64,000 nucleotides of DNA from DASQZK01 sp963809925. Lineage in GTDB: Bacteria; Bacteroidota; Bacteroidia; Bacteroidales; GCA-2748055. Shown piece by piece: positions 1-8,442 of this stretch; positions within the stretch are counted from its first letter, which is position 1; the number at the start of each line of letters is the position of its first letter. The position numbers and the translations under genes are program-made. The notes beneath the pieces are model-generated. The model made no database searches. It was given only the letters and a program-made list of their open reading frames with translations, and was not told the DNA's origin. The DNA lies in contig CAWELH010000010.1 of NCBI GenBank assembly GCA_963809925.1, positions 535,932-599,931 on the forward strand, in the 5' to 3' direction.

Positions 1-2
1 TC

Positions 3-263
3 AAGGATCTCGATATTGACGATGATGCCTTCAAGGGTATTGAAGCGATCATCCGCGCAATGACTCCTGACGAAAGGGATAATCCACTCGTTTTGAACGG
101 CAGCAGGAGGAAGCGGATCGCTACAGGAAGCGGGACAACAATACAAGAGGTCAACCGGCTAATCAAGCAGTTTGATGATACACGAAAGATGATGAAGATG
201 ATGGGAGGAGGCGGTAAAAATCTCTCGAGGATGATGGGGAACAAGCCGGGAATGAGAAGCTGA
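3..263 (+). CDS. ffh: Signal recognition particle protein Ffh, C-terminal end (5' truncated by window edge)
   Basis: Ffh is the SRP54-type GTPase that binds signal peptides and the SRP RNA and delivers nascent membrane proteins to FtsY. Only the last 86 residues are inside the window; the frame is open from base 3. The segment matches the end of the M domain: the stretch IIRAMTPDER, the arginine-rich SRRKRIATGSG motif that contacts SRP RNA, then a methionine-rich helix (KMMKMMGGGG) that lines the signal-peptide groove. The stop codon is at 261-263. The GTPase (NG) domain lies outside the window, so its integrity cannot be judged. Confidence 0.95.
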   Translation, partial: KDLDIDDDAFKGIEAIIRAMTPDERDNPLVLNGSRRKRIATGSGTTIQEVNRLIKQFDDTRKMMKMMGGGGKNLSRMMGNKPGMRS

Positions 264-379
264 CTTCAGCCATCTTATATTTTTACTCCCTTTCGAAATG
301 CCGCGAAAGGGTAATATGGGTAAATCAGGTAATTGAACCGAAGACAAAACTGTACTATTCAAGTCCTAAAACTCATTGC

Positions 380-1261
380 ATGAATCTTATTGAAGGTAAA
401 AAAATTGCTGACCAGGTAAAACTCGAGATTGCCGATGAAGTCCGCAACATGATTTCACATGGCCTAAAGCAACCACATCTCGCTGCCGTCCTCGTAGGTC
501 ATGATGGTGGAAGTGAGACATATGTAGGGCACAAGGTTAAAGCCTGCGAACAGGTGGGCTTCCGTTCAAGTCTTGTCAGATATGAAGACGATGTCAGTGA
601 GCAAGAGCTGCTAAATTGCATCGACAGCCTGAACAATGATACGGATATCGATGGTTTCATTGTGCAGCTACCATTACCGGCACATATTTCAGAAAACAAA
701 GTAGTGGAAGCTATCCTGCCCTCAAAAGACGTTGACGGCTTCCATCCGGTAAACCTTGGAAGAATGGTGATCGGTCTTCCCGCCTATATTTCTGCAACCC
801 CTATGGGTATCATGGAACTTATTAAGCGTTACAATATTGAAACGGCAGGGAAACACTGCGTGGTGGTTGGCAGGAGCAATATTGTAGGAAAACCGATAAG
901 TATCCTGCTCGGGCAGAAAACAAATCCGGGTAACTGTACCGTTACACTTTGTCACAGCAGAACGGCTAACCTGTCCTCCATAACCAGTCAGGCCGATATT
1001 CTTATTGCTGCGATGGGAAAACCGGGATTTATCACCGCCGGGATGGTAAAAGAAGGTGCCGTTATCATCGATGTAGGAACGACAAGGCTTCCATCCGATC
1101 TGACCAAATCGGGATGGAAACTCTGGGGCGATGTCAAATTTGATGAAGTAGCTCCAAAGACCTCATATATTACACCGGTTCCAGGTGGTGTAGGGCCAAT
1201 GACCATCGTTTCGCTCTTGAAAAACACCCTGCTGGCGGCGAAAAAAGAAATTTATTCCTGA
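380..1261 (+). CDS. folD: Bifunctional methylenetetrahydrofolate dehydrogenase / methenyltetrahydrofolate cyclohydrolase
   Basis: FolD interconverts 5,10-methylene- and 10-formyl-tetrahydrofolate in the cytosol, using NADP, and supplies one-carbon units for purines and formyl-methionine. The 293-residue length is normal. The catalytic pair Tyr48 and Lys52 sits in SETYVGHKVKAC, the folate-site motif DGFIVQLPLP is near residue 90, KDVDGFHP follows, and the Rossmann motif GRSNIVGKP binds the nucleotide. The gene follows ffh by 116 bases in the same direction. Its stop codon directly abuts the stop codon of argS, which converges from the other strand. Confidence 0.97.
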   Translation: MNLIEGKKIADQVKLEIADEVRNMISHGLKQPHLAAVLVGHDGGSETYVGHKVKACEQVGFRSSLVRYEDDVSEQELLNCIDSLNNDTDIDGFIVQLPLPAHISENKVVEAILPSKDVDGFHPVNLGRMVIGLPAYISATPMGIMELIKRYNIETAGKHCVVVGRSNIVGKPISILLGQKTNPGNCTVTLCHSRTANLSSITSQADILIAAMGKPGFITAGMVKEGAVIIDVGTTRLPSDLTKSGWKLWGDVKFDEVAPKTSYITPVPGGVGPMTIVSLLKNTLLAAKKEIYS

Positions 1262-3046
1262 TCACATTCTGTCGGGTACGTCAATACCCAGCAGGAACAT
1301 CCCGTTCTTAATGATTTCTCCGGCGGCCGATGAAAGAGCTATACGCAAAGACTTTATAACTTCTGTTTCGGCCTTGAGAATTGAGTATTCATGGTAGAAC
1401 TGGTTGAATTCTTTCGCTAAATCATAGAGGTAGTTTGCAATGAGGGAAGGATTGAATTCTTCTGAAGCAGATCTTACCACGGCTGGAAAGTCATACATCG
1501 TCCGGATAAGTGATATCTCCTTATCATTCAGATGCATCTCTGCAGGCAGATTCTCCGTATTTTCCTCTGCTTTCCTTAATATTGAACAGATCCTCGCATA
1601 ACTGTACTGAATAAACGGTCCTGTATTGCCGTTAAAATCAATCGATTCCTTTGGGTTGAAGGTCATATTCTTTCTCGGGTCTACCTTCAGGATAAAATAT
1701 TTCAGTGCCCCAAGGCCGATTTGCTGATAAATCTTTTCTTTATCTTCATCTCCAATGGCCCCGAGTTTACCCAGTTCAGCCGACATCTCCCTGGCTGTGT
1801 CAATCATCTCATCGATCAGGTCATCGGCATCCACTACTTTTCCCTCACGGGATTTCATCTTTCCTTCAGGAAGTTCCACCATCCCATATGAAAGGTGGTA
1901 AATCTTTTCGGCCCACGTAAAGCCGAGTTTTGCCAGTACAAATGACAGTACCTGGAAATGGTAGTTTTGCTCATTTCCAACAACATAAATATGACGTTCA
2001 AGGTGGTATTCGTTAAAACGCTGATGAGCAGTACCAAGATCCTGCGTCATATACACAGAGGTGCCGTCACTTCGGAGCAGTAATTTATGATCCAGTCCTT
2101 CGGCTGTCAGATCGGCCCATACGGAACCATCCTCCTTGCGGTAGAGAAGTCCTTGTTCCACCCCTTTCAACACCAGATCCCGACCCGATTTATATGTCTC
2201 TGATTCATAATAGGTACGGTCGAACTCCACACCCATTCTCATATATGTCTCTTCAAATCCTTTGTAAACCCATGAGTTCATCATATGCCATAATTCCCTG
2301 ACTTCCTGGTCATCGGCTTCCCATTTCCGAAGCATTTCGCGGGCTTCTGAAAGTATCGGGCTCATATTTTCTGCCTCCTCCCTGGTGTATCCGTTTGCAA
2401 TGAGGCCATCCACCTCTTTTTTATATTCCTGGTCAAATCGGACGTAATACTCACCAACCAGATGATCACCTTTTTTGCCTGTTGATTCCGGTGTTTCGCC
2501 ATGGCCATATTTTTGCCACGCCAGCATTGATTTACAAATATGGATGCCACGGTCGTTAACCAGATTTACCTTTACCACATCTTTACCCGCAGCCTCAAGG
2601 ATACGTGAAACTGAAAATCCCAAAAGATTATTTCTGATATGCCCCAGGTGGAGTGGCTTATTCGTGTTGGGTGAAGAATATTCGACCATCACGGTAGGAG
2701 ACTCAGGAACTTTTGAAGTAAAACCATACCGTTCATCAGAAATTACATCTTTCAGGAATTCCATCCAATATGATATGCTGACATTGAGATTCAGAAAGCC
2801 TTTAATTATATTGAAACCCGATATTTCGGGAAGAGATGCAACAAGATAGTTCCCGATTTCTTCTGCCGTTTCACCGGGAGATTTCTGTGAAAATGGAGTC
2901 AGCGGAAAAGCAACGAGCGTGAGATCTCCTGAAAATTCCCTGCGGGTTTTCTGAATCTGGATTTTTGACACAGGGACTGTGGTATCATACAGTTTTTTTA
3001 TGGCATTCTGCACTGCATCGACCAATAATACTTCGAGGGTTCTCAT
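1262..3046 (-). CDS. argS: Arginyl-tRNA synthetase
   Basis: This class I synthetase charges tRNA-Arg with arginine. At 594 residues it has the normal domain order: an N-terminal Add-1 domain, the catalytic Rossmann fold with HIGH motif HLGH at 133-136 (inside SSPNTNKPLHLGHIRNN), a KMSKS-type loop reading KMKSREG around residue 390, and the helical DALR anticodon-binding domain at the C terminus. The gene is transcribed alone on the minus strand. A possible -7 box (TATCTTTG on the minus strand, 3072-3079) lies 26 bases upstream of the ATG. The product is complete with no anomalies. Confidence 0.97.
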   Translation of the reverse strand: MRTLEVLLVDAVQNAIKKLYDTTVPVSKIQIQKTRREFSGDLTLVAFPLTPFSQKSPGETAEEIGNYLVASLPEISGFNIIKGFLNLNVSISYWMEFLKDVISDERYGFTSKVPESPTVMVEYSSPNTNKPLHLGHIRNNLLGFSVSRILEAAGKDVVKVNLVNDRGIHICKSMLAWQKYGHGETPESTGKKGDHLVGEYYVRFDQEYKKEVDGLIANGYTREEAENMSPILSEAREMLRKWEADDQEVRELWHMMNSWVYKGFEETYMRMGVEFDRTYYESETYKSGRDLVLKGVEQGLLYRKEDGSVWADLTAEGLDHKLLLRSDGTSVYMTQDLGTAHQRFNEYHLERHIYVVGNEQNYHFQVLSFVLAKLGFTWAEKIYHLSYGMVELPEGKMKSREGKVVDADDLIDEMIDTAREMSAELGKLGAIGDEDKEKIYQQIGLGALKYFILKVDPRKNMTFNPKESIDFNGNTGPFIQYSYARICSILRKAEENTENLPAEMHLNDKEISLIRTMYDFPAVVRSASEEFNPSLIANYLYDLAKEFNQFYHEYSILKAETEVIKSLRIALSSAAGEIIKNGMFLLGIDVPDRM

Positions 3047-3071
3047 GGTTTACAACTTTTATTTGCGGCCT

Positions 3072-3079
3072 CAAAGATA
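3072..3079 (-). promoter_or_regulatory. Possible -7 promoter box for argS
   Basis: The minus strand reads TATCTTTG, an exact match to the Bacteroidota -7 consensus TAnnTTTG, 26 bases upstream of the argS start. No good TTG -33 element is found 19-21 bases further upstream, so the call is weak. If real, argS is transcribed from downstream of the hairpin at 3109-3144, and that hairpin belongs to a separate transcript. Confidence 0.35.
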
Positions 3080-3108
3080 AGGATAGTGAATGAAAACTCT
3101 GAGTGGGA

Positions 3109-3144
3109 CAAAAAAAAAGTGTCATCTTCAAGAGATGACACTTT
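3109..3144 (-). terminator. Intrinsic terminator hairpin reading leftward
   Basis: A perfect 12-bp inverted repeat (3116-3127 and 3133-3144, loop TCAAG) is followed on the minus strand by a run of eight to nine T. It therefore reads as a strong intrinsic terminator for leftward transcription. No coding gene lies immediately upstream on the minus strand; what precedes it is the GTTAGTAGTTTTA-type repeat tract at 3145-3210. A near-identical arrangement occurs at 51662-51763. Confidence 0.7.
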
Positions 3145-3270
3145 AAAACTAACTAACCCTAAAACTATCTATGAAAAGAAAACTATAAATAAAACTACTA
3201 ACCCTTTGTTTACTATATTTTTTTGTTGTCGTAAAGAACTAAAAGATTATTTTCAAATTCTGTGCCACAA
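3145..3270 (-). repeat. Degenerate 13-base repeat tract upstream of the terminator; possible small transcript
   Basis: Read on the minus strand, this AT-rich stretch carries degenerate copies of GTTAGTAGTTTTA and ends in the terminator at 3109-3144. The 51.7 kb region has the same order: an AATTTGA...AATAATC segment, then the repeats, then a terminator hairpin. I see no convincing ORF here. The remainder of the 563-base gap between argS and the glycosyltransferase (to 3609) is AT-rich and holds only short, low-quality ORFs. The likeliest reading is a small non-coding transcript or leader; its function is unknown. Confidence 0.45.
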
Positions 3271-3609
3271 TATGTTTGCAAATGTTAAACTTAGTTAATC
3301 CTACGAAATGCAGTTAAAATAGTTTTGAATATTTACACTATTTTCTTGCTATTCGAAAGGTAAATTATCTGAAAATCAGCAGCAATGAGACAAATCGTTT
3401 ACCTCCTTTCTTCAGATTTTAACAGCGACTTTTTTAAAGAACTTTTTGATCGTATTAACACCACCCCCGGTCAATGCATTTCGCTTCTCAAAACTCCCGG
3501 ATCATGTTTTTTTATTTTCAGTCTTTTAAATTCACTAATAAGACGTCAGAGTTTATATATTTGTTACGCACATTAATCTTATTAAACCTATTTTAACCTT
3601 TATTCACAC

Positions 3610-4722
3610 TTGACGGGGAAATATCTCCATATTGTTTCTTTTACTGTTCCCTACCCGCCCGATTATGGAGGCGTCATTGACATATTACATAAGATCAGGA
3701 GTCTGAAAAATGCCGGTATTGGTGTCATACTGCATGCATTTACCTACGACCGTGAACCTTCCCTGGAACTGGAGGGATATTGCGAAAAGGTCATATACTA
3801 CCCTCGTAAAACAGGATGGAAATCCCAGCTCAGTCTGAAACCGTACATTATTAATTCAAGACGTTCCTCCGAGCTGTTGAACAACCTTAGTTCTGACCAA
3901 TGGCCTGTACTTTTCGAGGGTTTGCATACGTGCTATTACCTCAATGATCCTTTACTGGCTGAGAAGCTCAGAATTGTCAGAACCCATAATATTGAGCACC
4001 TGTATTATCTTCAGCTGGCAAAATCTGCTCATAATTTAAAGGATAAACTCTTTTTTAGGATTGAAGCACGAAGGTTAAAACAGGCTGAGAAAGCCCTCCG
4101 TTATGCGGATGAAATTGCCGCCATTTCCCTCTCAGACAAAACATATTTTCAGCAAAAATACGGAAACACGTTTCTGCTTAACCCTTTCCACTCCAATGAC
4201 AAGGTCGATATTGAGCCGGGACGCGGGGAGTATCTCCTGTTTCACGGCAACCTTTCGGTGAGTGAAAACGTGGAAGCTGCACTTTACCTGATCGAGCGGG
4301 TATTCAGCAAAATAAATTTCCCTGTGATCATCGCGGGAAAATCACCGCTTAAAGCGATTATCAACGCTGTTATACCATATAGCAATATACGACTGATCGC
4401 CTCCCCCGGAAAAGATGAGATGAACGACCTGATCCGTCATGCTCATGCAAATATCCTTGTTACCTTTCAGGATACCGGGATAAAGCTGAAACTGATTGAA
4501 TCTTTGTATGCCGGCCGCTTTTGCATTGTAAACAATACGATGGTGAACAATACCGGACTTGAAGAGCTGTGCGAAACGGGCAATACACCCTCAGAGCTTA
4601 TTATCCGCATCAGACAGGTTCTCAATACGGAATTTGACGATCAAAAGATCTGGAAAAGACAGCAGGGGTTGAAAGACTACGACAATGCCCTGAATGCTGT
4701 CAACTTGCTGATGCTATTGTGA
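3610..4722 (+). CDS. GT-B type glycosyltransferase (GT4-like)
   Basis: This 370-residue protein resembles Bacteroidota glycosyltransferases that open with a segment like LHIVSFTVPYPPDYGGVIDI, the N-terminal beta-strand and glycine loop of a GT-B fold. The second half holds the typical donor-site half: LLFHGNLSVSENVEAALYLI, then VIIAGKSP and a late acidic helix (KLKLIESLYAGR). The start is a TTG at 3610; no ATG lies close by, and related proteins begin at about this point. The sugar donor and acceptor cannot be inferred, but a cell-surface glycan role is likely. It converges with the B12-operon membrane gene, leaving three bases between them. Confidence 0.8.
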   Translation: MTGKYLHIVSFTVPYPPDYGGVIDILHKIRSLKNAGIGVILHAFTYDREPSLELEGYCEKVIYYPRKTGWKSQLSLKPYIINSRRSSELLNNLSSDQWPVLFEGLHTCYYLNDPLLAEKLRIVRTHNIEHLYYLQLAKSAHNLKDKLFFRIEARRLKQAEKALRYADEIAAISLSDKTYFQQKYGNTFLLNPFHSNDKVDIEPGRGEYLLFHGNLSVSENVEAALYLIERVFSKINFPVIIAGKSPLKAIINAVIPYSNIRLIASPGKDEMNDLIRHAHANILVTFQDTGIKLKLIESLYAGRFCIVNNTMVNNTGLEELCETGNTPSELIIRIRQVLNTEFDDQKIWKRQQGLKDYDNALNAVNLLMLL

Positions 4723-4725
4723 GTC

Positions 4726-4938
4726 TCACTCCCTGTCTTCGTTCCTGTCTCTGAGAAGGATGGCAAAAATAAATACGATTACCGCGGCGGCTGCCAATAT
4801 TACCATCATAGACTGAAATAATCTGCTGAGCAGGTCTTTCATATCAATAATGTCCCAGATACCAAGAATGGCAATAATGCAGAAGAGGAGTACGAGGCCT
4901 GTGAGGATATAGGCAATGACCTTTTTAACTGAGTTCAT
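4726..4938 (-). CDS. Small two-helix membrane protein at the end of the B12-uptake operon
   Basis: A 70-residue protein with two predicted membrane helices (about residues 6-30 and 41-62), a lysine-containing N terminus and a charged tail RDRNEDRE. Its start overlaps the last 14 bases of the BtuD-like ATPase gene, which suggests translational coupling and membership of the riboswitch-controlled operon. I do not recognise a family. It could be a small accessory subunit of the transporter or an unrelated membrane protein carried at the operon end; nothing in the sequence separates these. Confidence 0.6.
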   Translation of the reverse strand: MNSVKKVIAYILTGLVLLFCIIAILGIWDIIDMKDLLSRLFQSMMVILAAAAVIVFIFAILLRDRNEDRE

Positions 4939-5962
4939 GATTGAAAAATTTTAGGTGAAGGGTCAAGTCATAGAGCGAGTGAAAAAACAAATTTTCATCT
5001 TCCTGATGAAGAATCCAAACATTTTTACCATTTTCGATGGTAATGGTAATTATCAGGCCCGCTTTACCATCAGTGTCAACACAATCAAAACCATTCCTGT
5101 TCAATGCTTTCCGTGTCCATTGGAGCAATTCATCCGCGGCATTTACCTTCCTGACAACAACGCTTCCCCTAAACCCGGTGCTGGGTTGAAAATCACCAGT
5201 ATTCATATCAAATCTGACCCTGTCAGAATCGAATAGCCGACCGATTATACCACTTAGAATCAAATCTTCCGGTGCTCCCTGCACAATATGATCATGATCA
5301 ATAAGCCAGATTTTATCAGCAAACCGAATGGCAAGGTTCAGATCATGGGTACTGAAGACTACAGAGTGGCCTGAGTTGCAAAGCTTCCGCAAAAGTGAGG
5401 TAATTTCATACTTCCCGGGTATATCTAAAAATGCTGATGGCTCATCCAGGAGCATCAGCGCTGTTTTTTGTGCCAGTGTTCTGGCGATCATCGATCGTTG
5501 TTTTTCGCCATCGCTGATTTCCTCTACCTTTCTTTCCGTAAGTTCCCGAAGCCCTACAGCATCCACTGCTCCATCAACCGCCAGCAGATCCCGGGGCATT
5601 AGTTTACCAAGCCAGTTTGTATAGGGATAACGACCCAGCTCCACCAGTTCCCTGACGGTCATCTCCCCGGCATTGACAAGTTCAGTGGGAACGAATGCAC
5701 AAGTTCGGGCTATCGTGGAATGATGAGATGATCTCAGATCAATGCCCATCATAGTGATCTCTCCTCCGAGCAGGGGAATAAGTTTCATTACCGTTCTGAG
5801 AAATGTGGATTTTCCTGAACCGTTTCTTCCTATAAGACAAACCAGCTCACCATTTCTCAGTTGCAGGTTTGTTTCGCGAAGTAATACAGTTTCAGACTTC
5901 CGTCCGCGGTATCCGAACGATCCGTTTTTAATGTCAAGTATAACGGTCTCTTTATTCATCAT
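4925..5962 (-). CDS. btuD: ABC transporter ATPase, FecE/BtuD family, with long C-terminal extension
   Basis: This is the ATP-hydrolysing subunit of a cobalamin or ferric-siderophore importer. In the 345-residue product, Walker A GRNGSGKS is at 45-52, the signature reads ISDGEKQR (149-156), Walker B ends LLDEP (171-175), and the switch histidine in STHD is at 206. The usual family length is near 250; residues about 265-345 form an extra domain of unknown role. An open frame extends upstream to 6205, but that part lies wholly inside the permease gene. The start chosen is the ATG at 5962 in an ATGA overlap with the permease stop; the next ATG, 3 bases on, is equally possible. Specificity for B12 is inferred from the riboswitch. 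Confidence 0.88.
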   Translation of the reverse strand: MMNKETVILDIKNGSFGYRGRKSETVLLRETNLQLRNGELVCLIGRNGSGKSTFLRTVMKLIPLLGGEITMMGIDLRSSHHSTIARTCAFVPTELVNAGEMTVRELVELGRYPYTNWLGKLMPRDLLAVDGAVDAVGLRELTERKVEEISDGEKQRSMIARTLAQKTALMLLDEPSAFLDIPGKYEITSLLRKLCNSGHSVVFSTHDLNLAIRFADKIWLIDHDHIVQGAPEDLILSGIIGRLFDSDRVRFDMNTGDFQPSTGFRGSVVVRKVNAADELLQWTRKALNRNGFDCVDTDGKAGLIITITIENGKNVWILHQEDENLFFHSLYDLTLHLKFFNHELS

Positions 5963-6987
5963 GCAAACGTTCTTTTTCTGCGGAAGACAATCCATATCAC
6001 CACAGGGATACCCAGGAGTGACGTAACGGCGTTGACAGGCAAAATCAAACCTGCACCGGGCAGCATTGTAATGATGTCGCTGATTAGCATTAATGAGGTC
6101 CCGATCAGAACAGTATATATAAAGAGAACCGTACTTCTTGACGTACCAGAGACAATTCTTGAAAGATGCGGGACCGCTATTCCTACAAATCCCAGGGGCC
6201 CGCAAAATGCTGTTACAGTACCGGTGAGAAGGCTGGTGGAGGTAAATACCAGAATTCTGTATAGCATAATATTAACGCCCATGGTTCTTGCATAATTTTC
6301 ACCCAGAAATACAGCATTGGAGGGCTTAAGAACCAGAATGGCAAGAACGATTCCGGGAAGGAAACCGGCCAGTAAAAACACCAGCTGATCATTTCCTACA
6401 TTATTCAGCGATCCCATGGTCCAGATCACAAAAGCCTTCAGTGCCGATTCCCGGCTGAAGTACTGAAGTATGCTAATAATAGCTGAGATTCCACTTCCGG
6501 TCATGATACCAAGAATTAGCAGCGTCATGATATCCTTTACCCTGAAAGATATAATAAGGATAAGGAGCATAATCATTCCCGAACCCAGCCATGCTGCAAA
6601 AATCAGCAACCAGCTGTTGCCCGCCGAGAAAATACTGTACTTGAATACTGATGAAAAACCGAGTACAACAAGTGCAACTCCCAAGCCGGCACCTGAACTG
6701 ATGCCCAGGACGTAAGGCCCAGCGAGGGGATTCCGGAATACAGTTTGCATCTGCAGCCCGCTTACCGATAAGGCGATACCAGCTATAATGGCCGTAATGA
6801 CCCTGGGAATGCGAAACATGTGCATGGTCATATACTCCGGAGAAGCATGATCAGAAGAGAAAATCAGACGAAAGGCGTTACGGAATGTAATCTCTGCGGA
6901 ACCGGAACCCAGGTCAATGGCAAAGAGGATAACACTGAGGACGATCAGTGCACTGATCACAAATGGCCTTGAATTCCTGTCGTTCAC
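5959..6987 (-). CDS. btuC: FecCD/BtuC-family ABC transporter permease
   Basis: This is the membrane subunit of a B12 or siderophore importer. The 342 residues hold about nine to ten hydrophobic helices, beginning with a signal-anchor-like helix. The family hallmarks are the GPYVLGISSGAGLGVALVV region near residues 90-110 and the GPLGFVGIAVPHLSRI motif near residue 265, the coupling helix that contacts the ATPase. It lies 14 bases after the 91-residue gene and overlaps the ATPase start by four bases. B12 as substrate is inferred from the upstream cobalamin riboswitch. Confidence 0.9.
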   Translation of the reverse strand: MNDRNSRPFVISALIVLSVILFAIDLGSGSAEITFRNAFRLIFSSDHASPEYMTMHMFRIPRVITAIIAGIALSVSGLQMQTVFRNPLAGPYVLGISSGAGLGVALVVLGFSSVFKYSIFSAGNSWLLIFAAWLGSGMIMLLILIISFRVKDIMTLLILGIMTGSGISAIISILQYFSRESALKAFVIWTMGSLNNVGNDQLVFLLAGFLPGIVLAILVLKPSNAVFLGENYARTMGVNIMLYRILVFTSTSLLTGTVTAFCGPLGFVGIAVPHLSRIVSGTSRSTVLFIYTVLIGTSLMLISDIITMLPGAGLILPVNAVTSLLGIPVVIWIVFRRKRTFA

Positions 6988-7001
6988 CGGTTAATCAGGG
7001 T

Positions 7002-7277
7002 TTAATCGTTGGAAAAATCATTCATGACTTCAATGAGCTTTACCATATCCTGCCTGATCAGACTAAAGTGAGCCCGAAACTTATGGTCGGCGGGTGGCAC
7101 TTCGGGATGATTCACTCTGGATATCAACTCATTCCTGATTTGCACGATACGGCTGATGATATCATAAAAGTGCTTATCCGTAAGTTCCGGATGGAAGTGT
7201 CTGAAGGTAAAGGCTTCAGTAAGCAGTTCGTAGGACAGATAGTTAATATCCCTTTTAAGATGTTTAATGCTGGCCAT
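7002..7277 (-). CDS. Conserved-looking 91-residue helical protein inside the B12-uptake operon
   Basis: I do not recognise this protein. The product appears soluble and mostly helical, rich in His, Arg and Asp, with no signal peptide or membrane segment. An upstream extension of the frame to 7391 overlaps the binding-protein gene by 77 bases, so I chose the ATG at 7277 (beginning MASIKHLKRD), which leaves 37 bases after the binding-protein gene and 14 before the permease. Its place between the binding protein and permease suggests a role linked to cobalamin uptake or handling, but this is inference from position only. Confidence 0.65.
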   Translation of the reverse strand: MASIKHLKRDINYLSYELLTEAFTFRHFHPELTDKHFYDIISRIVQIRNELISRVNHPEVPPADHKFRAHFSLIRQDMVKLIEVMNDFSND

Positions 7278-7314
7278 GCAGATAATTTTTGTGATTGGTT
7301 TATAAAAGTAAGGA

Positions 7315-8442
7315 TTATTCGAGTTTTCTGTAGTAAACAAAATGATGTTGTCGGAGCAAGCCCGGGTGAAAAATTTGCACCAGATCGGCAAGAATTTTAT
7401 CGGGATTTGTTACGCCGGATTCCCAGTAATCATTTCCCCCAAATTCATTCAAACGTGCGTCATTGTTATATATACACTTATTCTGAAATACCGGGAGTGC
7501 GGTAAATCGTTCGTCCCGTGCTGCAATTTCCGCCAGACTTCCTGCCGAGCCGGTATTGATCCAGTAATCGGCTTTCCACGACCTCATAAAAGTTGTTTCA
7601 AGATCCAGCGGGATATACTCATCCGATGTATTGTCGCTCCAAAGATAATTGCCTCCTGCATCGTGGATCAGCCTGGCCATAAATGAACGTCCTCCCGCCA
7701 TAAACCAGGTGTCTTTCCATGGCAGACCCGCCAATACCCTGGGACGTGTTGGGACATCTTCAAGCAGCTTTTCGGTAGCCTGGTAACGCTCCCGGGACTG
7801 AATGAACAGGCTGTCGGCCATGGCTTCCTTCTGATAAAAAGCAGCAAAAACTTTTAGCCATTCCATTTTTCCGAGTGGATCACTTTCGAGGTACTCGGCA
7901 ATGATTACGGTTGGGATCCCTGCTTTCTGAAGCCGGTCAGCAATTCCAGTCACGGAGGCATTCAAGCCGTATAAAACGGCCAGGTCGGGATGGATGCCAA
8001 TGATAGTTTCATAATCCACGGCAGGAGAATAGCCAATATCTCTGATATCTCCTTCACGGATTCGTTGACGGATATTCTCATTGCACACATAATCAGGGCC
8101 CGATACTCCGACAATAGAATTCTCCTCATTCAAAACTGCAATAAAACCGATGTGGGTTGTGGAAAATGCCACCACCCTTTTCACAGGTACCCGGATAACA
8201 GGATACATACGTAGTGAATCGGGAAGGCTTATGGGTTTTGACTCGAGAATATACGTAAAGGAAGCTCCCTCAACATCCTGCCACGGATCGAATATAGTAA
8301 GTACTGAGTACCCGGTAAATTGCTGGAGTGAAAATTTATCCGAGAACTCATTTCCAGACAAACCGGAATGACTGCTTTTATCATGCATGGTACAGGATAC
8401 AAAGCACAGAACCGCTGATATGTATGTGAGAGCCCGCTTCAC
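7315..8442 (-). CDS. btuF: Cobalamin/siderophore-type ABC substrate-binding lipoprotein
   Basis: This is the periplasmic binding component of the importer. The 375-residue product starts with a lipoprotein signal peptide ending in FVSC, so Cys17 is the predicted lipid anchor. It then shows the class III binding-protein pattern: PVKRVVAFSTTHIGFIAVL, an IVGVSGPDYVC segment, the IIGIHPDLAVLYG strand, a long linking helix, and a second lobe with AGGNYLWSD. Its ATG overlaps the stop of the protease gene by four bases, so the protease and importer genes are translationally linked. Cobalamin as ligand is inferred from the riboswitch; haem or siderophore binding proteins have the same fold. Confidence 0.88.
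   Translation of the reverse strand: MKRALTYISAVLCFVSCTMHDKSSHSGLSGNEFSDKFSLQQFTGYSVLTIFDPWQDVEGASFTYILESKPISLPDSLRMYPVIRVPVKRVVAFSTTHIGFIAVLNEENSIVGVSGPDYVCNENIRQRIREGDIRDIGYSPAVDYETIIGIHPDLAVLYGLNASVTGIADRLQKAGIPTVIIAEYLESDPLGKMEWLKVFAAFYQKEAMADSLFIQSRERYQATEKLLEDVPTRPRVLAGLPWKDTWFMAGGRSFMARLIHDAGGNYLWSDNTSDEYIPLDLETTFMRSWKADYWINTGSAGSLAEIAARDERFTALPVFQNKCIYNNDARLNEFGGNDYWESGVTNPDKILADLVQIFHPGLLRQHHFVYYRKLE

Noticed and set aside
3109..3144. Attenuator controlling argS
   Set aside because: A -7-like box at 3072-3079 lies between the hairpin and argS, and no arginine-rich leader peptide is visible; the same element at 51.7 kb is not upstream of a synthetase.
3086..3298. 70-residue ORF spanning the hairpin-repeat element
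   Set aside because: It runs through the terminator hairpin and the repeats; composition is that of repeat DNA, not of a protein.
3385..3576. 63-residue ORF between argS and the glycosyltransferase
   Set aside because: AT-rich region, no recognisable domain, no promoter or neighbour support; likely chance ORF.
5963..6205. Upstream extension of the BtuD-like ATPase frame
   Set aside because: These 81 codons lie wholly inside the permease gene in another frame and have no ABC-family similarity; the ATGA overlap at 5959-5962 gives a normal start.
7278..7391. Upstream extension of the 91-residue gene
   Set aside because: It would overlap the binding-protein gene by 77 bases and adds a sequence with no protein-like character.
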